From Baffinella frigidus (taxonomy: Eukaryota; Cryptophyceae; Cryptomonadales; Baffinellaceae): 21,676 nucleotides of DNA. Shown in pieces: positions 19,601-21,676 of this stretch. Each line of letters starts with the position of its first letter. Positions within the stretch are counted from its first letter, which is position 1. The position numbers were made by a program, and so were the translations under genes. Location: the NCBI GenBank assembly GCA_026770585.1, contig MU646377.1, positions 777,705 through 799,380 of the forward strand, in the 5' to 3' direction. Below the pieces are notes generated by a model. That model searched no databases, was not told where the DNA came from, and saw only the letters and a list, made by a program, of their open reading frames with translations.

Positions 19601-21676
19601 TTACTACACACGTGCAAATCGGATTCCGTGTTGGCCTAGGCTGGCTGTTCCACTTAGCAGCCACCGGGGCCTTCGATGATGTGTCAATCTGAACGATTCT
19701 GATACAAATTGCAATTCATTTCAGGGTGAGGGGCTTGAAATGACTCAAGGAAATCCGGTGAAGATAGAACTCGGGCGCTGCTAGGTGGTTTGAGCGAGAT
19801 CACGCGCATGGTCGCACGCAACCGTTTTGTCTGAGGAGGCACCGTTCCCATACAGTCTCCTCTTTTCCTGGTTAGCGAAGAGCGCAAACGGGGCCACCAG
19901 CCCATGGGACTTGGCGCGTCAATCGCCTCGTCCTCTGTCCGTGGATTCACGCCCTATATACTCCTAGCCCAGTCCCAGAGTATTTGAGCTCACCAATTTG
20001 GTGAGCCCAGCTCTTTGGAGCGGACGCCTATATACTAAGTGCGTGTGGCATGTCAACGGCGGTTGTGCTAGAGAGAGCGAGGCCTTTATTACTACCAACA
20101 CGGCCGCCATGCACCCCCGCCTGGGCCGTGTCTGGGCAGGGCCTCGTGGCTTCCTGTAGATGGTCCTCGTGGTTTTTAAGTCCTTTTTGGCGTCTAGGTT
20201 CTAGACTGACAAGGCCTTCACAGAAGGGAATCCATGGTGACCATGTTGGTTTGGATCCGTACAAAACGCACGTTTCTGTCCTGAGCTTTTGGCGGGTCCT
20301 GAGCAGTTGGAGCTCAACACGGTCGAGACCTCATAAACCAACGTTTCTTCCTGCAGGTGGTTCACGGAAGGGAATACACGGTGACCGCGTTGGTTTCGAT
20401 CCGTAACAAACGCGGGGTTCCTCCGGCTGCAAGCTTTCGGTCGCTCTAGACTACTGGATTTGATCTGTCAACGGACTTTTCGCGCTGCAGGTGGTGCGCG
20501 CGATTTCCAGTGGCAAGAAGACGGGCGGTGACTTCCTGAGGTCCGGCCATCCCGCCACCCCTCCAACTGTTTTCAAGTGCTCTCTTCGCCGCTACTACTA
20601 GTATTATTGTGTCGACCGGCTATGTATATACCTCCTTAGTACAACTTTGTGGTGGTGCTGGAGCGTGTAAACCCCAAACCCTGAACCCTGAACCCTAAAC
20701 CCTGAACCCCAAATCCTAAACCCTGAAGTAAACCCTAAACCCTAAAACCGAAAACCCAAACCCGAAAAACGAAACTCTAAACTCTAAACCCTAAACCTTC
20801 CACCCTAAACCCTACACCTTCCACCCTACACCCAAAACCTTAAACCCTAAACCCTAAACCCTAAACCCTAAACCCTGAAGCCTAAACCCACAACCCTCGA
20901 CAGTGCGTGCGTGAGCCGCATGGGGACGTGGCTCTACTGCCTCGCCGAGGACAACGTGAGCACCCTAACCACGTTCGTTCTGGGTTTGGGTTGGGTTCGG
21001 TTCGGTTCGGTTGGGTTGGGTTGGGTTGGGTTGGGTTGGGTTGGTTTTCATTTGAATCCGAAGGCCACCCGGAACCCTGAGAATGAAATCAGCCCTGGAA
21101 TTGAATTAGCTGGACCCTCGACCAATTGAGTTTCGGTTCGATTTGATACGAAGCCCATCCGAATGCGTGAGCCGCATGGGGAAGGGGCTCTGCTGCCTCG
21201 CCGAGGACAACGTGAGCGACCCCCTCATTTCGGCGTCCTTCGATTTTGATCCGAAGCCCATCCCGAACCCCGAGAACGAAGTTAGCCCTGAACCTTGGAA
21301 ATGCATAAGCTGGATCCTCGACCAACTTAGTTCATCTCTTCGACGCATGGGAGCCAGGCCTCAGCGTGGGAGCAAATCGCTGTTTTCAATGCGCTTGATT
21401 TGTACTGGAGGTTGCCGGAATCCGGCGATGGTGCTCACAACCTGTGTGTGCGCAGATGGGCTCGTAAGGAGGGGGATTGGTTTGAGCAGTAAGTAACGGT
21501 GTCTCGTTTGGTCTCGCAGATGATGCCGCGCCTCAACCCTAAACCCCAAACCCCAAACGCGGGGTACTACCCCAGTTGGTAGTGATGAACGTCTGTCCTT
21601 TGGTTTCGCAGATGATGTACGTGTTCGCGACCAAGGACGGAAAGCTGGAGCACATCGTCCAGACCCACGAGAAGGA
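7626..21676 (+). CDS. SMU1: SMU1-like WD40 spliceosomal protein, 20 exons, 3' end outside the window
   Basis: Twenty exons joined in phase give 483 complete codons plus two bases of the next. The protein has a LisH motif (about residues 7-38, exons 1-3), a CTLH-type region (about 39-95, containing [11 protein letters not shown] and [13 protein letters not shown]), the hallmark linker [20 protein letters not shown] (about 156-175), then WD40 blades from about residue 205 ([67 protein letters not shown]). SMU1 is a nuclear component of the spliceosomal B complex that acts with RED/IK. The family is about 510 residues; the visible part ends in THEKD, leaving roughly 27 residues outside, so no internal exon appears missing. 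Exon identity is seen directly; function is family knowledge. The start ATG lies in GCCATGT and opens [10 protein letters not shown], the expected N-terminus. DCAF15-like diverges from the same intergenic region. Confidence 0.96.
7936..8016 (+). CDS. SMU1: SMU1 exon 2 (LisH)
   Basis: Residues 10-36, starting [20 protein letters not shown], the LisH helix pair. Acceptor TTCAG before G; donor CAG then GTCCCC. A better-looking GTGAGC lies at 8045, but using it would add PSAPAFPK and break phase with exon 3; the chosen donor joins ...TESQ to VALNTVES exactly as in the family. Confidence 0.88.
8391..8543 (+). repeat. Source copy of intron 2/exon 3 dispersed segment
   Basis: Runs from TTTTTTGGCG through AAGGCCTTCACGGAAGGGAA and GTTGGTTTCGATCCG to the exon 3 acceptor and its first 23 bases. 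It recurs at 20184-20328 and partly at 20359-20421. The rest of intron 2 (8045-8390) shows TAGCACCCTCCGC-type short repeats only. Confidence 0.82.
8521..8575 (+). CDS. SMU1: SMU1 exon 3
   Basis: Residues 37-54 ([18 protein letters not shown]) plus one base of Gly55. The donor is GC (CAG then GCAAGC). The next exon also starts GCAA, so the intron is flanked by a direct CAGGCAA repeat. Confidence 0.9.
8584..8830 (+). repeat. C-rich heptamers and GAGACTGAA repeat, SMU1 intron 3
   Basis: CCCCAACC/CCCTGAA-type repeats at 8586-8650 and CCCCAAA-type at 8765-8822 flank a tandem repeat of TTGATCAACTTAAGAGACTG / TTCATCAACTTGAGAGACTG (about 8697-8745). Confidence 0.8.
8847..8908 (+). CDS. SMU1: SMU1 exon 4 (CTLH region)
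   Basis: Completes Gly55 and codes [20 protein letters not shown] (56-75), the CTLH-type segment. Acceptor GGCAG, donor CAG then GTTCGC, phase 0 exit. Confidence 0.92.
8896..9127 (+). repeat. SMU1: Donor-edge copies of SMU1 exon 4
   Basis: CCAAGCTCCAGGTTCGC at the true donor is echoed by GAAAGCTCCAGGTCCGCGCA (9012-9031) and TCGAAGCTCTAGATTCCCAG (9105-9124). The intervening TTTGG(T/G)...GGTGAGC palindromic pieces also repeat (8957-8986, 9137-9166, and again near 19986-20010). Confidence 0.7.
9295..9407. mobile_element. Inverted repeat, possible MITE
   Basis: CTCTGCCTGAGTTTTATTCT and ten more bases (9295-9324) are matched on the other strand at 9378-9407 with one mismatch in 30; the loop is 53 bp. 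A related AGGCAGAGCTAG lies at 9217. No target duplication identified. Confidence 0.65.
9474..9613. mobile_element. 140-bp inverted-repeat element with GAGT target duplication, copy B
   Basis: Perfect 34-bp outer arms start TTATCCGGGGAAACC (9474-9507 and 9580-9613); the arms extend to about 55 bp with mismatches. GAGT flanks both sides (9470-9473 and 9614-9617). No coding capacity. The inner part carries the AAAATTACTACACA family core. Lies in SMU1 intron 4. Confidence 0.85.
9775..9912 (+). repeat. SMU1: Acceptor-edge copies of SMU1 exon 5 region
   Basis: ACCTCATAACCT + CT tract + CTCTCGTGGCAGGCAATGTA at the true acceptor is copied at 9780-9855 as CTCATAACCTG...CTCTCGCGGCAGGCCATGCA. A further CCTCATAACCTGTTGG + CT tract lies at 9859-9900. 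The upstream copy has a plausible acceptor but no open frame match. Confidence 0.8.
9961..10005 (+). CDS. SMU1: SMU1 exon 5
   Basis: Codes [15 protein letters not shown] (76-90), matching the conserved YEQ-LELIELRE block. A long CT tract leads to the acceptor GTGGCAG. Donor GAG then GTCTGC. Confidence 0.93.
10018..10158. mobile_element. Inverted repeat beginning 13 bases after the exon 5 donor
   Basis: AGCCCTCCGAAGTGGACCA (10018-10036) is matched by the complement of TGGTCCACTTCGGTGGGCT (10140-10158), 18 of 19 bases. A 141-bp non-coding unit adjacent to the SMU1 exon 5 splice donor. No clear target duplication. Confidence 0.6.
10165..10585 (+). repeat. C-rich heptamers, SMU1 intron 5
   Basis: CCCTAAA, CCCCAAA, AACCACA, TCCCTAA and ACACCAA variants run through 10165-10575. 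A donor-edge copy of exon 5 (GAGCTAAGAGAACTCCGCGG + TCTGCTACC) lies at about 10252-10281, and a copy of exon 6 interior (CTGCGGCAGACGGACGCGAT + GCTCCGCATG) at 10584-10613. Confidence 0.8.
10690..10910 (+). repeat. TGGTCAAA short repeats around SMU1 exon 6
   Basis: CGGTCAAATGACGAACTGGT, CGAATGACAACTGGTCAAAT upstream of exon 6, and TGTTTGACCAGTCTGAGATT / CGTTTGACCTGTCTGAGATT downstream. The 10920-11290 stretch of intron 6 has no recognisable gene; a CTCCCTATGTCTGG...CCTACCGTAGGATCC dyad is the only structure noticed, plus a C(16) run near 11299. Confidence 0.6.
10747..10817 (+). CDS. SMU1: SMU1 exon 6
   Basis: Residues 91-113, beginning [20 protein letters not shown], then two bases of Arg114. 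Acceptor AAATAG, donor CG then GTACCC. The frame stays open to 10938, but the family continues with exon 7 sequence, which places the donor. Confidence 0.92.
11364..11481 (+). CDS. SMU1: SMU1 exon 7
   Basis: Completes Arg114 and codes residues 115-153 ([20 protein letters not shown] through AKSLSTE). Matches the family block RYxxLExLxxRxxxDxxEAY. Acceptor AAAAG, donor GAG then GTACCA. Confidence 0.92.
11514..11627 (+). repeat. Dispersed repeat copy 2
   Basis: Starts CCCGGATATTTGG and includes CGTGACCAAAATTGCTGACT, TTTTGGCGTGTTTACTTAGA, AACAATCCAACAGTTAAG and TAGTGTTCCGAATGG. Begins 33 bp after the SMU1 exon 7 donor. A third, inverted fragment (TTTTGGCGTGTTTCCTGGGA on the minus strand) lies at about 5608-5636. 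Confidence 0.75.
11862..12003 (+). repeat. 24-bp minisatellite, ATATCC type
   Basis: About four to five diverged copies of a unit near GAAATATCCGTAGGATGTTA + TATA, ending CTCCGGATATTTCTTGG. CTCCGGATATTTCTTCGTGG recurs at about 12296-12315. Lies in SMU1 intron 7. Confidence 0.8.
12480..12580 (+). repeat. Perfect CCCTAAA array with polarity flip
   Basis: About nine uninterrupted AACCCTA heptamers (12510-12573), directly preceded by a short G-rich GGGGTTTAGG block (12462-12500), forming a head-to-head junction at GGGGTGCACCCTACACC. Confidence 0.9.
12776..12882 (+). CDS. SMU1: SMU1 exon 8 (conserved linker)
   Basis: Residues 154-188 ([20 protein letters not shown], then [15 protein letters not shown]) and two bases of Arg189. 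This is the most diagnostic SMU1 segment. Acceptor CGCAG after CCCTAAA repeats; donor TTCAG then GTGCCT. Partial copies lie on both sides. Confidence 0.95.
12829..13545 (+). repeat. SMU1: Tandem donor-side copies of SMU1 exon 8 plus intron start
   Basis: Unit 1 (12829-12987) starts in the exon at GTGGCAGCAGCACCAGGGCC and runs through the donor, TTATCGCGAAGGATACACTT and TCCTCCGGTA. Unit 2 (13152-13407) repeats this with an about 95-bp insertion after AGGTGCC. Unit 3 (13408-13545) repeats it with decay. The inverted-repeat element is inserted between units 1 and 2. Confidence 0.9.
12988..13147. mobile_element. 160-bp inverted-repeat element with GGTA target duplication
   Basis: Perfect 57-bp arms, 12988-13044 and 13091-13147, start TTATCTCAGATAAACAC and continue inward with few mismatches. 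GGTA flanks both ends (12984-12987, 13148-13151). The arms are nearly identical, so insertion is probably recent. It sits in a tandem copy of the exon 8 donor region; the sister copy (TCCTCCCTTAGTGGCAG at about 13399-13414) lacks it. No coding capacity. Confidence 0.9.
13813..13943 (+). CDS. SMU1: SMU1 exon 9 (start of WD40 domain)
   Basis: Completes Arg189, then residues 190-232: an acidic linker [20 protein letters not shown] followed by [20 protein letters not shown], the first WD40 blade. Ends one base into Gly233, donor GTCCTG. Confidence 0.94.
13975..14130 (+). repeat. GTATAxTAGATGTAxGGAC short repeats, SMU1 intron 9
   Basis: GCGTATATTAGATGTAGGGA and GCGTATAATAGATGTAAGGA, with flanking GTACCRGG and TACAAC pieces, occur twice. 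They resemble the GTACCAGG...GCTGTACAT repeats of intron 15. Confidence 0.6.
14141..14235 (+). repeat. SMU1: Copy of SMU1 exon 9 3' half with donor
   Basis: AGATGATCAAGTGCGGCAAG and GCCGCCTTCTCCCCGGACGG + ACAGTACCTCGTCTCAGGTC copy 13870-13949. A 12-base AAGCCGCAAGAA-type duplication and a TGA break the frame, so it is an exon fossil. Confidence 0.9.
14255..14672 (+). repeat. Degenerate CCCTAAA array, SMU1 intron 9
   Basis: Over 400 bp of CCCTAAA with CCCTGAA, CCCTACA and CACTAAA variants, running into the exon 10 acceptor (CCCTAACCCAG). TACACCCTGCCTCTT is repeated at about 14338 and 14428. Confidence 0.9.
14675..14754 (+). CDS. SMU1: SMU1 exon 10
   Basis: Completes Gly233, then [20 protein letters not shown] and KYQANE (234-259), a WD blade. 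Acceptor ACCCAG directly after CCCTAAA repeats; donor is GC (GAG then GCACGC). Confidence 0.94.
14865..14924 (+). repeat. SMU1: Copy of SMU1 exon 11 5' half
   Basis: GGAAGCAGGAGTTGATGATG, CACGACGCCGCAGTGATATC and GCTAGCGTGGTCCAAGGAC copy the exon 11 acceptor and first 17 codons with few changes. It reads in frame [17 protein letters not shown], then hits a stop after four more codons. C-rich heptamers follow (14930-15010). Confidence 0.9.
15084..15176 (+). CDS. SMU1: SMU1 exon 11
   Basis: Residues 260-290, [20 protein letters not shown] then [11 protein letters not shown], phase 0 on both sides. Acceptor AAGCAG, donor AAG then GTCCGT. A partial copy lies 219 bp upstream. Confidence 0.95.
15240..15420 (+). 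repeat. CT-rich low-complexity tract, SMU1 intron 11
   Basis: About 180 bp of nearly pure CTCTC(C/T) with C runs. It produces long spurious Ser/Leu-rich or Arg/Glu-rich frames. The stretch 15421-15650 between it and the minisatellite is unique and unassigned. Confidence 0.9.
15652..15789 (+). repeat. TCATTTCTCTC minisatellite ending at the exon 12 acceptor
   Basis: About eight copies of a 15-17-bp unit near ATGTCATTTCTCTCTCG. The last copy reads straight into CTGGTGCAG, the exon 12 acceptor, so the repeat forms its pyrimidine tract. Confidence 0.9.
15790..15847 (+). CDS. SMU1: SMU1 exon 12
   Basis: [19 protein letters not shown] (291-309) plus one base of Gly310. The acceptor GTGCAG is the end of a CATTTCTCTC minisatellite. 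Donor GTAACC. Confidence 0.94.
15855..16090 (+). repeat. CCCTAAA array with a 60-bp higher-order repeat, SMU1 intron 12
   Basis: CCCTAAACACCTACCCCAAC...AACCTCAAACCCTCAA occurs twice (about 15893-15955 and 15957-16019), then degenerates to AAAACCTAAAAACC. Confidence 0.88.
16100..16427 (+). repeat. SMU1: Acceptor-edge copies of SMU1 exon 13 and local repeats
   Basis: CCGCAGGGATCACGTGCCTC + TGCTTTTCACGCGA at the true exon is copied as CCGCAGGGATCACACGCCTC + TGTTTTCACGCGA (16243-16275) and ACGCAGGGGTTAACTGCCTC + TGCTTTTTACAA (16343-16374). GTTGTGGGTGTTGACTTAC is a tandem pair (16381, 16406). GGGATTTGGGGTTTGGGGTT at 16147-16170 is an opposite-polarity block. Confidence 0.85.
16430..16508 (+). CDS. 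SMU1: SMU1 exon 13
   Basis: Completes Gly310, then [20 protein letters not shown] and SLRMH (311-335), plus two bases of Gly336. Acceptor CCGCAG, donor GG then GTGCTC. Acceptor-edge copies lie upstream and donor-edge copies downstream. Confidence 0.94.
16520..17040 (+). repeat. SMU1: CCCGAAA/CACGGAA repeats and donor-edge copies of exon 13
   Basis: GCATGCACGGGTGCTCCCGA at the exon 13 donor is copied at 16590-16609 (GTACCCCCGA) and 16681-16700 (GTGCCCCCGA). Between and after are CCCGAAA, CACGGAATCCGAAA and CCCTAAT-type repeats. Confidence 0.85.
17170..17214 (+). CDS. SMU1: SMU1 exon 14
   Basis: Completes Gly336, then [14 protein letters not shown] (337-350) and two bases of Ser351. Donor GTACGA is chosen because it joins in phase to TAC ATC AAC CAC in exon 15 (SYINH). 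Confidence 0.92.
17225..17550 (+). repeat. C-rich heptamers filling SMU1 intron 14
   Basis: CCCTAAA, CCCTGAA, CCCGAAA and AACCACA variants fill almost the whole 337-bp intron, up to CAAACTCAG at the exon 15 acceptor. AACCACAA is repeated five times near 17443-17477. Confidence 0.9.
17552..17624 (+). CDS. SMU1: SMU1 exon 15
   Basis: Completes Ser351, then [20 protein letters not shown] and GWVK (352-375). The acceptor CTCAG is followed by A, one of three exons not starting with G. Donor AAG then GTGCTG; reading on would meet a stop at 17634. Confidence 0.93.
17638..17745 (+). repeat. AT-rich ACACATAATTTAATTA minisatellite
   Basis: About five copies of a 21-25-bp unit near ACACATAATTTAATTATACG in SMU1 intron 15, starting 13 bases after the exon 15 donor. 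Strikingly AT-rich in a GC-rich setting. Confidence 0.88.
17770..18070 (+). repeat. SMU1: Tandem copies of SMU1 exon 15 donor edge with intron sequence
   Basis: GCATCGTCTCCTCGGGCAGC (exon 15) recurs as GCATCGTCTCCTCGGGCGAC + GGCTGGGCCAAGGTGCTGA (17840-17878) and TCATCGTCTCCTCGGGCAGC + GATTAAGGTCCT (18037-18068). TTTTTGTACCAGGGAAGGGC (17773) / TTTTTGTACCAGGAGAGGGC (17977) and ATAGTTGTAGCGCCCACT (17893, 17941) repeat with them. Confidence 0.85.
18205..18375 (+). repeat. CCCTAAA array, SMU1 intron 15
   Basis: ACACTAA, then about seven near-perfect AACCCTA units (18265-18310) and CATAAAC variants, ending about 25 bases before the exon 16 acceptor. The 18070-18200 stretch has C runs and no gene. 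Confidence 0.9.
18393..18448 (+). CDS. SMU1: SMU1 exon 16
   Basis: [18 protein letters not shown] (376-393) and two bases of Gly394. Acceptor TTCAG, donor GG then GTGCTC. Four donor-edge copies follow in the intron. Confidence 0.92.
18529..18868 (+). repeat. SMU1: Four donor-edge copies of SMU1 exon 16
   Basis: CCCAACCCCGCTGGGTGCTC at the donor recurs as CCCCAACCCCGCCGGGTGAG (18531), CGCAACCCCATTGGGTGAGC (18635), CATCCCCGCTGGGTGCGCGA (18689) and CTAACCCCACTGGGTGAGCG (18839). Three copies carry the better donor GTGAGC. CCCTAAA heptamers separate them. Confidence 0.87.
19045..19270 (+). repeat. CCCCAAA and CCCTAAA array, SMU1 intron 16
   Basis: CCCCAAA variants at both ends enclose about eight perfect CCCTAAA units (19134-19190). 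CAATAACTTTCCTA is repeated (19111, 19228), marking a higher-order unit. The 18870-19045 stretch is unassigned. Confidence 0.9.
19275..19377 (+). CDS. SMU1: SMU1 exon 17
   Basis: Completes Gly394, then [20 protein letters not shown] and [14 protein letters not shown] (395-428). YVMTLQGQ is strongly conserved. A run of four cysteines comes from a TGC repeat. Donor GTATCT. Confidence 0.95.
19427..19502. mobile_element. Short inverted-repeat element, ACTACACA family, copy C
   Basis: TGGCAACGAAATTTACTACA at the left is matched by the complement of TGTAGTAATTTGTTTTGCCA at the right. The interior ATAGTAAAAAACCTGTGTAG (minus strand) resembles copies A and B. Lies in SMU1 intron 17. A further scrap, TTACTACACACG twice, lies at about 19586-19611. 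Confidence 0.72.
19499..19548 (+). repeat. SMU1: Internally deleted copy of SMU1 exon 17
   Basis: CCAAGTCGGGGGAAATCGTC + AAGTGCAGGGCCAGGTGTCT fuses exon 17 CCAAGTCAGAGCAAATCGTG with its end CAGGGCCAGGTATCT, skipping about 45 bases. It lies at the edge of inverted-repeat copy C. The 19620-20180 stretch has no recognised gene or array. Confidence 0.8.
20184..20328 (+). repeat. Distant copy of the intron 2/exon 3 segment in intron 17
   Basis: Matches 8391-8543 through AAGGCCTTCACAGAAGGGAA, GTTGGTTTGGATCCG and CCTGAGCAGTTGGAGCTCAA + CACGGTCGAGA. The last part is exon 3 acceptor plus exonic sequence, with the acceptor AG-G changed to AG-T. Confidence 0.82.
20359..20421 (+). repeat. Third, partial copy of the intron 2/exon 3 segment
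   Basis: TTCACGGAAGGGAATACACG and GTGACCGCGTTGGTTTCGAT + CCGTAACAAACGC match 8431-8483 closely, without exon sequence. Adjacent to the second copy, so a local duplication followed the long-distance one. Confidence 0.8.
20491..20540 (+). CDS. SMU1: SMU1 exon 18
   Basis: [16 protein letters not shown] (429-444) plus two bases of Ser445, matching the conserved SSGKxxGGDF. Acceptor GCTGCAG, donor GTCCGG. Confidence 0.94.
20665..20900 (+). repeat. CCCTAAA array filling SMU1 intron 18
   Basis: CCCTGAA, CCCTAAA and CCAAACCCGAAAA variants with a CCTTCCACCCTA repeat, and about five perfect CCCTAAA units at 20842-20875, reaching within a few bases of the exon 19 acceptor. Confidence 0.9.
20904..20955 (+). 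CDS. SMU1: SMU1 exon 19
   Basis: Completes Ser445, then [17 protein letters not shown] (446-462). The acceptor GACAG is followed by T. Donor AAC then GTGAGC. A whole-exon copy with an open frame follows at 21163-21214 but lacks an obvious acceptor. Confidence 0.9.
20990..21052 (+). repeat. TTGGG / TTCGG pentamer array
   Basis: About ten units of GGGTT or CGGTT at 20991-21044 in SMU1 intron 19. G-rich on the sense strand and five-base, not seven-base, so different from the dominant repeat. Confidence 0.9.
21163..21335 (+). repeat. SMU1: Whole-exon tandem copy of SMU1 exon 19 with following intron
   Basis: TGCGTGAGCCGCATGGGGAA and GGGGCTCTGCTGCCTCGCCG + AGGACAACGTGAGC (21164-21217) copies exon 19 and its donor without an indel, reading [31 protein letters not shown]...GAACCCCGAGAACGA matches 21055-21090 after the first exon 19. 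No acceptor AG immediately precedes it. Confidence 0.88.
21510..21560 (+). repeat. SMU1: Acceptor-edge copy of SMU1 exon 20
   Basis: GTTTGGTCTCGCAGATGATG (21507-21526) copies TTTGGTTTCGCAGATGATGT at the true exon, then becomes CCGCGCC and CCCTAAA/CCCCAAA repeats. The decoy acceptor is intact. Confidence 0.88.
21612..21676 (+). CDS. SMU1: SMU1 exon 20, cut by the window edge
   Basis: [20 protein letters not shown] then K and two bases of the next codon (463 on), matching the conserved GKLE...HEKD. Acceptor TTTCGCAG followed by A. Confidence 0.93.
   Translation, partial: MMYVFATKDGKLEHIVQTHEK

Noticed and set aside
20390-20402. A tRNA gene (GGTTTCGATCC resembles a B box)
   Set aside because: No acceptor stem, anticodon arm or A box could be placed around it; kept only as a possible SINE hint.

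Overview
The window is a eukaryotic nuclear locus with two intron-rich genes in divergent (head-to-head) orientation. I rebuilt both by hand from exon reading frames, splice-site phases and family resemblance. On the + strand, 7626 to beyond the right edge, is a SMU1-like spliceosome WD40 protein. Its 20 visible exons give 483 complete codons with every junction in phase. On the - strand, 7380 down to beyond the left edge, is a DCAF15-like CUL4-DDB1 substrate receptor. Its 11 exon calls are also in phase; the early exons are well supported and the last two are uncertain. The genes share a 245-bp intergenic region (7381-7625) that carries a nested palindrome.

Organism: introns have GT or GC donors with little sequence preference beyond the first two bases (4 of 29 are GC). 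Exons almost always start with G after the acceptor AG (26 of 29). Introns are packed with TTTAGGG/CCCTAAA-type heptamers. This suggests an alga or other protist with plant-type telomeres. SMU1 reads closer to plant than animal sequences as I remember them, which favours a green alga (a large-genome prasinophyte is one candidate). The AG-G acceptor habit and GC donors are also typical of dinoflagellates. I cannot settle the lineage from this window.

Layout: 1-141 DCAF15-like exon 11 (runs off the edge); 142-7031 DCAF15-like introns 1-10 with small exons, heptamer arrays shown as the G-rich strand, partial exon copies and a 127-bp inverted-repeat element; 7032-7380 DCAF15-like exon 1; 7381-7625 shared promoter region; 7626-21676 SMU1 exons 1-20 in introns of about 270-1,300 bp that hold C-rich heptamer arrays, two inverted-repeat elements with 4-bp target duplications, minisatellites and many partial exon copies.

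Main observations: (1) the telomere-like heptamers are oriented with the genes, so in both genes the sense strand is mostly CCCTAAA-like and the polarity flips at the shared promoter; (2) most exons have partial copies of their own edges in the neighbouring intron, acceptor-edge copies upstream and donor-edge copies downstream, as if introns grow by repeatedly duplicating across splice sites. No RNA gene, CRISPR array or prokaryotic feature was seen.
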